From NCBI RefSeq assembly GCF_010389155.1, contig NC_057769.1, positions 30,628,735 to 30,692,734 on the forward strand: a DNA stretch of 64,000 bases, written 5' to 3'. The position numbers and the translations under genes are program-made. The notes below the pieces were generated by a model. It had not been told where the DNA came from and ran no database searches. It worked only from the letters and a program-made list of their open reading frames with translations. This document shows, in pieces, positions 12,380 to 25,095 of the stretch (position 1 is its first letter; each line of letters starts with the position of its first letter). This DNA comes from Erigeron canadensis. Lineage: Eukaryota > Streptophyta > Magnoliopsida > Asterales > Asteraceae.

Positions 12380-12535
12380 ATAAACCACCACCAAGGTGGC
12401 CTAGTTGTTAGATGACAACAGGTCTTGAACCTTGATAAACATCTTGGGTGGTCAGAGAAAGGATTGGCTGCACACATTCGAGTCAAAGAATTTTCCCTTT
12501 CCCGGATAGTTTGAACAGAGAAAATCTTATTCGTT
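12380..12535 (+). repeat. SINE-like tRNA-derived repeat remnant
   Basis: TGGCCTAGTTGTTAG (from 12397) resembles an A box. Degenerate B-box-like motifs follow at 12421 (GGTCTTGAACC) and 12474 (TTCGAGTC). No target duplication was located, so the ends are approximate. Confidence 0.35.
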
Positions 12536-13494
12536 TAACATAGTAGAATGGCTTACTCAAAAACTAAATAGATTGTTCTTTAAAATATTAGACATTTTTT
12601 TCCAAAACCCATTCTATGTTCAATGAATTATACATTTATACTTGTCTCATTTCATTCATCTGTCAATAATCGAAATTATTAGAATATCCTTAAAAAATGG
12701 AAAATTTAAACTTAAAGTTTATAATCGATGATTATACAAGTAGTAGTGTATTAGAAAGTAATAAAGATTCTATAATGGACATGATTATAATTTAATTTGA
12801 ATTATCCAAAGCAAGGAAAAGTGAAAAGCAAATTAAACTTGGGTTTGCTTAGCTTAAAGGGCCAGCAAAGGTATGAGCCAAATAGTATACAAAGGGGGCA
12901 AGTATTCATGTCATATGTGTGCGTGTAATTATAACCTGACAGACACCCTCTTTTGGCTTTGCATTGGCCTTGACCATTATTACAAATGGGAACCGCATGA
13001 TGGGTGCTCAAATTAATGCTTCTTCTTCCTTGAGTCCCCATCTAACCATTATGATCAATTTTCCATACGTAGATATAAAGGTCACAAAGTCGATCGAATC
13101 GGGTAAAAATGACTTGTGTAATTGGTTCAAATTGGTTTAGGTTAATATGACTTTCTACCCATTCATTGTTTTCATTTTACCTGTTTAAACTATGACTTAG
13201 ATTTATAAATTGAAGCCGAATGGGATTGCAACTAAACATGTTTTAACAGTTAACAAACCACAAATGGAATTTCGAATAAAATAAGATAAGACAGTTGTGT
13301 ATGGCATGTCACTAGACGACCATAAAAAAACTCCTTTTTTTTGAACCTTCAGTCGGGATACGATATTAAGAAAATTTCACAATATAATGATGAAGTCGAA
13401 AGAAATATTTGAAGTGGGTGAATAATTTATAGTTATTCATTATTTCTTCAAGTAACTAAAGATTATAAATGGATTGGGATTTTTCTATTCATGT

Positions 13495-13546
13495 TACTCG
13501 GACAAGGAGAATTATTTTGATACTCGGACAAGGAGAATTATTTTGA
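13495..13546. repeat. Tandem duplication, 26-bp unit, two copies
   Basis: TACTCGGACAAGGAGAATTA plus six bases occurs twice head to tail, with no differences between copies, so it is recent. Confidence 0.85.
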
Positions 13547-13579
13547 TTCATGTATGATGCCTAACTAGGGTATTCGGTT

Positions 13580-13652
13580 GACCGGTTTCGAACCTTTCCT
13601 TGGTCACTCGAAGGGTGACCGGTTTCGAACCTTTCCTTGGTCACTCGAAGAT
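13580..13652. repeat. Tandem duplication, 37-bp unit, two copies
   Basis: The unit beginning GACCGGTTTCGAACC is repeated immediately, at a 37-bp period, without visible differences. It lies 34 bases from the 26-bp duplication. Confidence 0.8.
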
Positions 13653-13704
13653 TGTATTTAACGGGGTTCAAAACCTGCATTACTTGAATATCCATCATAA
13701 CGTT

Positions 13705-13930
13705 AAAAAAATTAAAAAAATAAATAAAATAAAAGTGTAAATGGGTGGTAACACTCTGGTCTCATGTATCGAATAGGTACCCTGAGTCACTATTGCATAG
13801 ACTACAACCGGTGACTCCCCAGAGAAATAGGTGGAAGGGAATCTGCTTAACAAAGATTCAAACACACACATTTTAGCTGACTAAAACTCTTTGTTAGAAA
13901 GCGGTACCACTAGGGTTTCACTCCATTGGT
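13705..13930 (-). mobile_element. SINE with a perfect 14-bp target-site duplication
   Basis: TCCATCATAACGTT occurs at 13691-13704 and again at 13931-13944. Between them, read on the minus strand, is a tRNA-like head (TAGTGGTACCGC as A-box-like, TGTTTGAATC as B box). The body ends at the left in a T-rich tail on the minus strand (A-rich on the plus strand, 13704-13735). The T-rich 3' end recalls Au-type plant SINEs more than poly(A) SINEs. Confidence 0.6.
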
Positions 13931-14753
13931 TCCATCATAACGTTTTCTTCAAGCCATTTGTAAAGTCATGATAACCTATTAACCTATTTGGTAACTATTA
14001 CAAACTAGAGGGTGTCAAATTTGACTTAGCCTTCTTGTTATTAAAGATCATTGAATGATACTAAAGAAAAATTAAAGTAATAATCATGTATTAACTTTAA
14101 TAATCATGTGTAACGTATGATGTATGGATCTATATATATTGTTCTCACATTTCACAAGAAGCATGAGTGAGTCACAAGATTTATGCAATGTGACCATCCA
14201 AAGAATTAAAATGTCGTTTCATTTTGGCATACTATTTATGAATAATTCACGTGTTAGAGGTGAAGATTTAGTCACGTAGATGAACACTAATTTAACTGAT
14301 AATATGTACATGTATTATTAGAAAAATTGAACCTTACTGCTCTCGAGTCATGTTACTATATTTAAATCCGTGATAAATACAAGAAGAGTACTCTACGATA
14401 TTGTGTTAGTGTAACCTGGTAAACTCATATGTAAAAATATATCAAAAAACAAGCGGTAAAATCAATTGTAAACAATGTAATTAATTTTATTGTTCGTTTA
14501 TCAATACCATGTTACGGTTTGATGTTGTAATTGAGTTTTTTAAACACTATTCTAACTTTGATTGCATAATTGAGTGATTTTGCATTGATATATATTCAAA
14601 CATTATTTGTTTTTTTACTTTTTATTAGCCGTTGTTGTTTTGAATATAAGACAAAGAAGGTAATATATACCGTGAGATTGGATATATAAATAGTATAACT
14701 TTATACAGATGTTAAAGAAAATCAACTTATTCTTATGTCGTTTAATATGTGAA

Positions 14754-16524
14754 CTAGATTTTAGACTCGTGTCCAACACTGGACACGAGATTTAATTAAT
14801 AAAAACTTATAATTTTGAAGATATACGGTATGTGTTATACTTTAGAAGTTGCATTACAATAATCATAGGTTCGTCACTGTCATTATTAGCTTAGATATAT
14901 TGACAGAATTTCTCTATTATATTGCCGTAGTCATTCCACAAAGCACATGCTACAATAATTTCTCTATTATAGAATTTTTTTAAAACCGGTTGTGTATTCA
15001 TAATGTAATATTATTATTAAAGATAATTAAGAATTAAAATATAAACATACTTGTGATCTTGTACTTGACATTCAAGTATATGTATTTTATCATGATGCGG
15101 ACCCATAACACGAATAGGTTTATTTGCAATCACATGTTCTGTGATAATTGGATAGCTATTACGGTTGTTTTTATATTCTTTGATAAGTATTAGGATTCTT
15201 GATTTGATTGACAATTGTTACTTTAAAAATTAAGTATAAATACTTTTTGTAACTTTTTTAAAAAAATTTAAAAAAATCTTTGCAAGTTGATGGCCAAAAA
15301 TAAATATAAATTAAGTATTCAGGGCTAAAAGGATAAATATTAGCTATTATTGTTAGGTCCAGTTTAAGCCAAACTGGAGCTCTCCAGCGACATCTGGAGA
15401 GCATGCGGAATTGTCCAAAATATTAGAAGTCCAGTTGCATTGTACAGGTTTAGCAACTGATGACTTCCTCCAGTTGAGATCAGAAGACTAGAATCTGAAG
15501 ACCTTCCAGTTGAAGTCTAAGACAACAAATGGAAGACAGAGATTGGCAATGGCAGCGAAGCCCAGTTGACAATCTACCAGATCAATCAACTGGAGAATTC
15601 TCCAGTGTAAATGCTCTTACAAAGCTTTACACTGATTACGAGGAGGACCTTTTTACTCTACATCCTTTTAACCGGACAATGATATTGTCTCTGGATAAAG
15701 GTGCAAAGATGTAGAGTGGTTGAATAAAGTAAACTTTTGTCTTACTTTATTTAGCACACACAAAGGATTATTTAAACAATACTTTTGTGTGTTGTCAACC
15801 ATATTTGTACGTCGAAGTTGAGATCCCCATGCTCAATCTTCGACTATAAATAGAGGTCCTTGCACAAGCATTTTTAACAACTTTGCAAATACATATATTC
15901 TGCAATATTGGTGAACTTGTGCAATATTCTCTCAATCGCAAAAAGGAACATTTCACAACTCTAAGTGTTTCGATTGTCTAGGAGAATTTCCAAGTTTAGA
16001 TCAATTGTAATTCATGGGTTGTTAGGATATTTACATTCATGTATTATCTTGGTTCCGCAACAACCTTGTATTTTATTTAAACAATCAATAAATAAAATAC
16101 ACTTGAAAACTACATATTGTCTCACCAGTTTGTATACTTGTCATTTATATTATTGCATTGTATTAATTTACATATTCTGTCACCTTAATACATTTACTCC
16201 AGTTAACCTAGTACACGATCAATCTAAACTGGTCATATCCAGATTAATTGATTGTGTTGCAAAGTTCACTCACCATCGACATAGAGGTGTCTTCAGCACT
16301 CATCTAGTAATAGTTGGGACTTACAATTATTTATGGGATATATATTAGCTTTTATTATCTATTTATTATATTAAAATTAGTGGGTAAAAAGTGTAAATTT
16401 GTGATGGAAAACCAAAAAGTGTAAATTAAAGTCAAAATTGAAAACAAAAGTCAACATTAAGAAATCGAGAGTTGTGATTGGTCAATAAGTTATTAAAGCA
16501 ACTGTGTTTTAGCATAATAAAAGA
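14754..16524 (-). mobile_element. Non-autonomous Helitron, minus orientation, interrupted by a solo LTR
   Basis: On the minus strand the 3' end has a perfect 10-bp-stem hairpin (arms 14766-14775 and 14780-14789), then a spacer and CTAG at 14754-14757 followed by T. The 5' end starts TC at 16524, preceded by A. That gives the A^T insertion and TC...hairpin...CTRR structure of Helitrons. Its sequence is largely the reverse complement of 16612-17797. With the LTR removed it is about 0.8 kb. No Rep/helicase coding is present, so it depends on a helper element. Confidence 0.75.
15351..16325 (+). mobile_element. Solo LTR of an LTR retrotransposon, ATTAT target duplication
   Basis: The 975-bp segment starts TGTTA, ends TTACA and is flanked by ATTAT at 15346-15350 and 16326-16330. 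It contains a TATA box (TATAAATAG at about 15845) and a polyadenylation signal (AATAAA near 16087), in the order expected of U3-R-U5. No internal domain remains, so recombination between the two LTRs is the likely history. It sits within the left Helitron and is therefore younger than it. The open frame at 15965-16348 is incidental. Confidence 0.8.
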
Positions 16525-16611
16525 TTGCATGGAGTATAAAATGGTGGTCGTGCGTCCGTCATTATTAATCTCTTCTACTCTTAAAAATACCCATCAGAAT
16601 GCTAATCTTAA

Positions 16612-17797
16612 TCTTAATATATACTATAAGACAGTTGAACTAATGATTTATTAACCAGTCAAATCGTTCGATTTTATCAAATTGACTTTTGATGATGTCA
16701 TCATTTAGATAAACTACAAATTAAAAATCTTAATAATCATTATCCAAATATATTATTATATTAATATTTATATTAATTTGTAGAAAAAGTCTCATTAATT
16801 TACACTTTTTTGTTTTCCATCAATAATTTATGCTTTTTAACCCTGAATATTTAATTTATATTTATTTTTAGCCATCAACTTGAGAGAACTTTTTAAAAAT
16901 TTACAATCATTTAATTAAATAAAAAAAATAACATATGAAATATTTCATACAATAAATTATTTGAAAACCTAATGACTTATTAACAGATACTAGATTAGAT
17001 TTTTATAATTATAAATATTAATATTTAGTTTAATATTTGATATAAGTACAATGTGAACTCTAGATACATATCCCAAACATAATAATAGATAACGATATAC
17101 AACATCATTATTCTAAACACAATAGGAATCACATGACATGAGACGATCATAGAACCAAACACAATTTACAACAAAAGGTTACTTGAATCTTAAATCCAAA
17201 TCAATATATACTTCATTCAAGATTCATTCTATCTCCCAATCAAAAAAGTACATAATTTTCTCCTTTTTTGTATATTAGCTTTGCATTTTAATATTTAAAG
17301 TTACAGTTGTCACTCAAATCAAGAGTCCTAATTGTTATCAAAGAATATAAAAACAATCCTAATTGTTATCATATTATCATAGAACAAGTGATTGAAAATA
17401 AACCTATGCGTGTTATGGACGCGCATCATGATTAAATACATGTACTTGAATGTCAAGTACAAGATCACAAATATGTTTATATTTTAATTCTTAATTATCT
17501 ATCACAATAATATCACATTATGAGTACATCTGGTTTCAAAATATTCTATAATGGAGAAATTATTATATATAGCTTGTGTCTTGTGGAATGACTACGACAA
17601 ACAATTACATCAATATGTCTAGGCTAATAATGACAGTGACGAACCTATTGTTATTGTACTACAACTTGCAAAATATAACACTTAAAACCGTATTTTTTTC
17701 AAAATTATAAGTCTTTATGACTTAAATGTATGAAAATTTAATATTGATAATATCGTAAATTCTCGTATCCAGTATTGGACACGAGTCTAAAATCTAG
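16612..17797 (+). mobile_element. Non-autonomous Helitron, plus orientation, head to head with 14754-16524
   Basis: It begins A^TCTTAATATATAC near 16612. At the right it has a hairpin (CTCGTATCCA at 17762-17771 with TGGACACGAG at 17776-17785, one mismatch), a short spacer, CTAG at 17794-17797, then T. It carries about 350 bases (about 16890-17290) that the left copy lacks. No open frame of note is present. Confidence 0.75.
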
Positions 17798-18411
17798 TTT
17801 TAAACTATATATACATGCACTAATTAGGGCATGCATGTATATATAGTTCAAACCTTTTAGATCATTCCTTAATAAATGGGTATATACACACTCATAGGCT
17901 TGAAGGATAGCTAGATGACCTATAACTCCAATTTATGGGATATCATACATCCAACAAAGCTGTACATTACTTAAGTGCAACAAGATAGAAAATTAGGAGG
18001 TAATTGTGCGTATTTATAAAGTTAAAGGTTTAAAATGTACTCGTAACATATTTTACAATTTTATTTATTTCAGTACACTTCTTGAGCAAGTCTGCGCTAT
18101 ATATAAATGATTTTCTCATTAATTAATATCAATATTAATATTAATATAAATAATAAAGAAATAACATTTACTTGTGAATTGAATTAAAATAATGGATTCA
18201 ATAACACGTATGGATAGATTGAAACGAATATTCAATATTTGTAGTTTATGCTACATTTGAATCGACGTTAATCATATGTTAATACAAACAGTATCAAAAC
18301 TAGAAGAATGTATTCTAGTCTTTGACTTCCAGACGGCTTCAAAAGAAGTCAAAGAGAGGTTTTTCATTATGATGACTTCGACGGCTATATTACGAGTCCA
18401 ATGACCTCTTA

Positions 18412-18704
18412 GGTCGCGTTTGTTTCACAGAAATAAATGGAATCTGATGGTATTGGAATTAAATTTCATTCGTTAGTGCATTTGGTTGTTTAAAGCAGGA
18501 GAAATCTCATTCCGTTGTAATGTAAACATTTCATCATTTGATGGAATCTCCATTCCTTGGGGATGGAGGAAGGAATTTCATTCCTTTCGTCACTTGAATT
18601 TTCAAAAAATCAAATATATTCCGTCAAATTCCATTTCTTCATATTTTAATTCCTTCGAAAGATTTCATTCCTTCCAAAAAACATTCTGTGAACCAAACGC
18701 GTCC
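18412..18704. mobile_element. Tourist-like (PIF/Harbinger) MITE, 293 bp, TTA target duplication
   Basis: Terminal inverted repeats are GGTCGCGTTTGTTTCACAGA on the left and GGACGCGTTTGGTTCACAGA as the reverse complement of the right end. TTA flanks both ends (18409-18411 and 18705-18707), the signature of PIF/Harbinger insertion. The interior is rich in ATTCC/GGAAT words. The frame at 18486-18731 lies mostly inside it and is not a gene. Confidence 0.8.
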
Positions 18705-18798
18705 TTATACTTGGCAGAACTAACTATTTAGTCGGTATTTATTTTACATGACTAACAACGGGAAATAGTGAGAATAATGGGTATGGTAGAGATATTGG

Positions 18799-18800
<2 letters not shown>

Positions 18801-18829
<29 letters not shown>
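18801..18829. repeat. (TA)n microsatellite
   Basis: An uninterrupted dinucleotide run of about 29 bases. Confidence 0.9.
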
Positions 18830-19699
18830 TTTCTTTTGTTTTCTGAATTCCCATACTTTTTTAATCAACAACCAACAATTTTCTTTAGATCTTTTGGATC
18901 AAGCATGACTTGTATACAATTAAAAATTTTATCATATAACATTATATCAAAAATTCACCCTTTTATTACCTTAAAGAGAAGATATGTGCTAAAGTTAGCG
19001 CAATAATTGTCTTTGCTAAAACAATTATCTTTAGCCATAGGGGTCATGATTAACACGTAATAAAATATTGAAAAATGACGGTTAATTGATATATATTTTT
19101 TTCACTGCTGTTAAAAAAAAAAATTGATATATATTTTAAAAATTATATTTAACTGCGTACAAAATTAGCATTTTGTTGGTATTTTTTTTGGAACATCTAG
19201 ATTGAATTCAGAATCCGTAGGCAAGAGAGCTAAACGGGGCAATTGATATAGAAAGGATAATTCATCCAACAAAAGTACAATGATGTAGACAAAATGGACT
19301 CCACACTGTAAAAGCCCAAAGAGCCCCAAAGTGGTGAAATTATATGCACATATCACATCATCCCAAGATTGCTAAGATTGGCCCAAGTAGGCTTAATTAA
19401 TTGGTACCATGTGTGAGTACAATTTAGTTTGACATCATAGTTTTATTTATTGTAAAAAAGTATTAAATACAAAAATGCATAAAATGGGAGATGAATCAAA
19501 CATACAAGATACAACCACCAAATGTGTGCCCTCTTACTTTATTTGACCCATTTTCTACACCCCTGCATTCGTAGGCATTAAAGTAAACTAAAAGATGCCA
19601 CAAACAACATAGTATTTGCTATAAGGTGAGAGTGAGACACACTCCAACAGAATCCTTCATTTCTAATTGTGCTTCAGAGAACCATCTCTGAGATTCGAT

Positions 19700-19830
19700 A
19701 CCTATTCACCAAACGCCATTTTGGACAATTGGACGCATTTGAGTTGTTCTAAAGCTCTCGTTAATGGCTACAACATCCACTAATATATCATCAATAAATA
19801 TCACAAGAGCATATATCTTTTTGGCTTCAA
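19700..19830 (-). mobile_element. Degenerate Ty3/gypsy reverse-transcriptase fragment
   Basis: On the minus strand a short frame contains FIDDILV preceded by LVI, the catalytic YxDD-type block of gypsy reverse transcriptases. The frame is broken on both sides and no LTR, integrase or gag is recognisable nearby, so this is a pol relic of roughly 100 bases. Confidence 0.4.
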
Positions 19831-20292
19831 ATTAACTTTTGAATGCTATTTGAAGTCTTCCCGTAAGCTTTTTATTTTTTTGCATCAAAGTCATTAGCCC
19901 TTCAAAGATTATGTCAATCCAATGAAAACCAAACAAATATTATAGCTTATAAGAGAATAAGCTCAAACTCTCGCAAATAGTTTAAGGGTGGTGCTTATAA
20001 GCGTCTCCACCATGCGTCCAAGGCATGGTGGACGCTCGAATCCTATTGACACCTGGAGTCCTAATGGCTGTGTCCCCATCGAGAGTCTTCACCAAGAAAT
20101 TGGAGAACACATGGTGTGGGACCGAAATTGTAGCCGTTTGAACTTTTTGTTTTTTTTTTTTTTTTCCAAAGTTCAAATTTACTTTTTTCTTATTTAAACA
20201 CTAACATTTTCTCAACTTAACACAACCAATTCAAATCACTAAACAATTTCTTTCAACTCATTTTTATCCTCCTCAAACCATTCTATTTCAAA

Positions 20293-20646
20293 ATGGCGAT
20301 ACAAGTGTGGACTGAATCCGAAGATCTTTTGTTATGCAAGTGTTGAATACAAGATTATGAAACAGTTAACCCAGCAACCCAAAAAAGTGCTTGGACCAAC
20401 ATATATGAAAGCTTCAACGGACGCACCACTGAAGGTCCACAAAGTGTATCTCAACTACTAGGTCACTTCAATAAAATTCGCAATGCATGTAAGCAATTTC
20501 AAGCAATTTATAGGAGGTTGAATACACAGATGCAATCTGATAAGTTGGTCTATGCAACGGCGCTGCAGGAGTACCGTGAGAATTATGGAAGGGGCTTCAG
20601 ATACGAGCATTGTTACAAGGAGCTTATCACGGTTGCCCACTTTTAA
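20293..20646 (+). pseudogene. Harbinger-associated Myb/trihelix-like ORF1 with an in-frame stop
   Basis: ATG at 20293 opens a 117-codon frame that is continuous except for one TGA at 20344-20346, in place of a Trp-like codon. It encodes WTESEDLLLCK, then SAWTNIYESFN, FNKIRNACKQFQAIYRR and ENYGRGFRYEHCYKEL. This is the pattern of the Myb/SANT-like DNA-binding protein encoded beside PIF/Harbinger transposases, common in plant genomes and often mislabelled glutathione S-transferase T3-like. The transposase is absent. A piece at 20868-20970 (minus), coding QGKFNKIQIAVEQLACAVY and stopping after KK, may be a separate remnant of the same element. Confidence 0.6.
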
Positions 20647-21555
20647 TTAAGTGTGTTTTAGTATTTTAATTAAGTCTGTTTTCATATTTTAATTACGTGT
20701 GTTCTAGTTTTTTAATTAGGTGTGTTCTCTGTATTGTAATGCCTACTTTGTAATTTAATAAAAACAGACTTTTATTTATAATTTAGAAACATTACATACT
20801 TATTAAAAAGAAACATACAAACATGATAGTTCATAGAACACATTATTAAAATACAAACTTATTTCTTCATCTCATATACTGCTTTGGCATTCTTGGTGAA
20901 ATGGTTCAAAGTGTAAACCGCACAAGCAAGTTGTTCCACAGCAATTTGAATTTTGTTGAACTTCCCCTGCAAATAAGTAAAGTATTGACACTCATGATCA
21001 GTACAATGCCCGGTTTGTATATAATCGATTTGTTAAGGAAAATGTCAATCAAAGATGATTAAGATGAAGAGTAATATTATCATTATGTATTTCGTGTTTT
21101 TATCAAGTACTATGTTTTTTAATTTTGTGTTATCTTTTATTTTTAAGTAATGTAATTTGTTTGTTTAATAATAAAATGTGTTTTTTTATTATATTTGAAT
21201 GGTATTTTGTTAATTAAAAAAAATATAAAAGAATTGATGATGTGGCGAACAAGTTCTGAAAAAGCTGTCTTTATAGACAGTGAGAGACCTGATGAGAGTC
21301 CTAAGTAATGGGATGCTGATGGAACAATGAAGAAGCTCCAAAAAGACTAAGTTATAAGCACATACATAAGTAATCACCAATAAGATAACTAATTTATTGC
21401 TTGGCGTGTATGTTTTTACTAGAGGTCTCACATTTAAAACATCTCTACCTTGTAGGTAAATATTTTGAGAGTGATTAGTGTGTAGATAAATGGTTGAGAA
21501 ACGATCATGAAAACGTACATTTGGTTTAAACCATATATATATATGTGTGTGAATA

Positions 21556-21925
21556 GGGGACTCTTATTTTGAAAACCCATTTTTTTGTAAAAACCGTGAG
21601 AACTCTTAAATTTTATATTGGAACACATGTTTTATTTTGTCATTCACATGTGAAATGTTGTAAAAACATATGTTGTAGAAGAAATTTTTTTTTTCGAAAC
21701 CTTATATATAGCCGTTTGTTACATGTGAACAAAAAACGTTAACAAATTCATTCACAAGTTCATAAAAGACTAATTTGAAGGAATCTTGAAAAACTTTCTT
21801 CTACAACATATATTTTATATCATTTCATATGTGAATGAACAAAAAAAACATGTGAACAAATATATAATTTAAGAGTTCTCATGGTTCTTAAAAAAAATGG
21901 TTCTCAAAATAAGGAAACTCTCTCT
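21556..21925. mobile_element. Foldback MITE of about 370 bp
   Basis: The left arm (GGGGACTCTTATTTTGAAAA, then a T-run, then GTGAGAACTCTTAAA) and the reverse complement of the right arm (GAGTTTCCTTATTTTGAGAA, then a T-run, then ATGAGAACTCTTAAA) match over more than 50 bases. It is inserted in a TA microsatellite, so the target duplication cannot be defined. Confidence 0.6.
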
Positions 21926-23310
21926 ATATATATATATATATAACCAAACCAATAATTATTTTACTCCTTTATATAACAAAAATAATGCTCTTAATGAAAT
22001 TATTTATAACACATATTTTTCAGCCTTTAAAATAATTACACCACTCTCTTTTACATCAATTATTTTAACATTAATAATTAAATCATCGCCACCGTCACTG
22101 ACACCATCACAGTTGTTGCACAGATACCTTTTTAGGCTATCTTTAATGGAGGTGCCCTTGGATATCCTTTGCCGTTAAAGTTTGTCAAAAACTAAAGATT
22201 TTTTGAAGAATGTTCTTACCTAAGGGTATGCCCTAACTTGTCCTTACCTAATATATTTTTGTTATGATGTGGCAATTCAAGGTAGCATTGGAGATAGTCT
22301 TAGTATATTAGAACTTGGAAGGCCAAAGGATTTAATGACTTGAAAATTAACAATGACAAATTATTAATTTGTTAATCTGTTAATGGTGCTAAACAAATTA
22401 GTAAATTACGTATCACTCGAAAATGCATTCTGTATTACACTAAAATGATGTGACATGTGCTAATCAAGGTTTTATTAGTGTGATTGACCTTATCTTGTTA
22501 ATTAATCAATATATAATAGCTAAATGCAAGCTAGGAGACTTCTGGTTTTTTAAAGAATATACTAAAAGGATAATGGATAATTATTCATTTGAGATAAATG
22601 AATTCCTTCGAGTGATAAAGACAATACATTAGGTTGTGTGTGTCTGGCCTTTTTTTTTTTTATTTAATGAAAAAGAATTCTTATCTAATTTTAAAACCAA
22701 TGAATCTTATCATCACTCTTTATTGTTTTAGACTAAAATCTCACTACTTTAATGGCATTTTTCTATAGTGGTTTCATGACTCATCTACAACTAATCTATA
22801 ACTAGTACGAGTACAAATTTATTTCCGGGTTGAATGTAAACATATCTACCCAGCTGACAACTCAAATCCCACTAAAAACATCATGTCACTTATAAAAAGA
22901 GTAGTTTAGTTACGTTAAGAAGGTTATATATGTTTATGAATTTTAGATAGATAATGAACTTACAAATTATAGATGGTAAAAAATAAAAAGGGTTTCTATA
23001 ATGCACAATGTAACTTTGATATATTCTTCACACTATAACACTTTGCAAAAGTAGTATGAACCAAATTCTTTTCATGAATCTTACCCACAAATATAATTAA
23101 GCTCTTAAAATTCACATTCCACACCTTATGATCTTGAAATACTTTGATCACAAAATCAATTTTTAAAAATTAAGAGAAAAAAAAAACAAAAGACAACACT
23201 TGCATTTGACACATAAACAAGACTCAAAGAAAATAAATTACAATTACATAAAACCAAATATTTTCAAAGATATCTACAAGGCACAAGCCATGAATGAACA
23301 TCTTTCAAGC

Positions 23311-25011
23311 TCAAGCATTGCTTCTGAATGAACCAAGTGCTTTGATCGCCGCGGCTCTCAATACAAACTGGTGGTAGATTGCGGCGGCAAAGGCTCCGAT
23401 GAATGGTCCAACCCAAAAGATCCACTGTATTTTCAAAATCAAGTTAATTCACTTAATTAGATAAATATAGAATTTTTGAAATTTTTACAGAAAACAGAAA
23501 AACTTAATTACATACTTGATCATCCCAGGCCTTGTCCTTGTTGTAAATCACGGCGGCACCAAAACTTCTGGCTGGATTAATACCGGTACCGGTGATTGGA
23601 ATAGTGGCCAAGTGCACCATGAACACTGCAAATCCTATGGGCAGAGGTGCCAATACCTTCACATTCATATTTTAATTAGAATATTAATTAGTTAGTATAG
23701 ATAAAATAAGACTTGTTAAAATGTTGTTCATATACTCGTATAGATTTTCACTTTGGAAATGATTAACATAAATACTTTTGTGTGTTTGTTCAAAAAAGTG
23801 CTCTTTTTTCTAAGGATAATGATTGATCATCCTAAGTTATTAGCCTACAAATTCTCCTAATTAATAGGATTGTGACATATGAAAAATCAAAGGTGAGATT
23901 AGAAAAGAGAATTAATGGATTACATGTGTTAACTAGGAGATATATTAGGAGGATTTTTAAGAAGATTGGTAGAATTTATCATTTTCCTTTTTCTAATTAT
24001 GTGAACTGATAAACCTATTTTATTTTTCTTAAGCAGTAGTACTAAATCTAAACAACTTTTTATTTTAAAACAAACATTTTCTATGCTTTATTTGTTATAT
24101 ATTACGAAATGTATTCTGATCAATATCATGACTAGTACGAATTTAAGATTACGATATATGCAAAGAAAAAGACAGAAGCAAGTTAATAAGGTCCTTACAG
24201 GAACATGGGAGTCTCGTGCACTCCTCTTAGGATCAGTAGCCGAGAAGACGGTGTAAACAAGAACAAAGGTGCCAATAATCTCGGCACCAAGTCCAGTCCC
24301 CTTGTTGTAACCATCAGCTAACTCGTTGGCTCCACCGCCGTACCTGTTGTAGTATGAGCTTTGGAAAGCTTTCACTAGTCCCACACCACAGATTGCACCC
24401 AAACATTGTGCTATCATGTATCCAAGGGCCCTGATCAATGACACCTTTCGGGCCACAAATAGCCCGAATGTCACAGCCGGGTTAATATGTCCTCCTGGCA
24501 CATTTAAGCAACAAAATCAAAAACATAACTTAAAAAGTAACTCATACAGCCAAAAAAAGTTTGTGAAGCAAAAAACGCTTTTCAGCTATACAGTTTTACT
24601 TAGGCAGGTAAAACTGCAAAACTGAAAAGCGTTTTTTTGTACAGATAGATTTTTTTTTGTGGTTTAAAAAATCAATTGGCTGAAGTACTTACCAGAGATA
24701 CCGGCAGTGCAGTAAACAAGGACAAAGATCATGCCACCAAAGGCCCAAGCAATACCAAGGATTCCAACACCACCACATTGATCAGTGTTCAAAGTAGGAT
24801 CGGTTTGGGCTTTGTAACCAATAACGGTCAAAACAGTAACATATAGGAAAAGGAGAGTGGCAACAAACTCGGCTATGAGTGCACGATAGAATGACCATTT
24901 AGTAAGTTCATCTGCATCAAACAACGGGGCGGGAGGTGGATCTTGGTAGTCCTTGGCGGTGTAATCGCCGCCACCACCATGGTGCTCAGCCACTTCAACA
25001 TCTTTAGTCAT
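23311..25011 (-). CDS. PIP2: Plasma-membrane aquaporin PIP2, four exons, 289 aa
   Basis: Exons on the minus strand, 25011-24693, 24494-24199, 23656-23516 and 23424-23311, join in frame to 290 codons including the stop. This is the usual PIP exon pattern. It forms a six-helix tetrameric water channel. Visible residues: NPA at 111-113 and 232-234; ar/R filter F91, H220, T229, R235; loop-A Cys79; Ser125 in RKVS and Ser284 in the C-terminal SFRS (phosphorylation sites); His203 in loop D (pH gate); and the DVE di-acidic ER-export motif at residues 4-6. A short N-terminus with a longer C-terminus ending ALGSFRSNA places it in PIP2, not PIP1. Every pore residue is present, so it should be functional. 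Introns are about 200, 540 and 90 bases. Confidence 0.97.
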
Positions 25012-25095
25012 GTTTTTTTTTTGTTGTTGGACACAAGTGTGATGGAGAGGGTGAGAAGTGATAATGGTTTGTGAGTGAAGTGTGATATGTGTTGG

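Noticed and set aside
12802..13041. Cys-containing 79-codon minus-strand frame as a possible secreted peptide
   Set aside because: It lacks a signal peptide and any recognisable cysteine spacing, and has no supporting promoter.
15965..16348. 127-codon plus-strand frame
   Set aside because: It lies almost wholly inside the solo LTR (15351-16325), crosses its right border and matches no retrotransposon protein.
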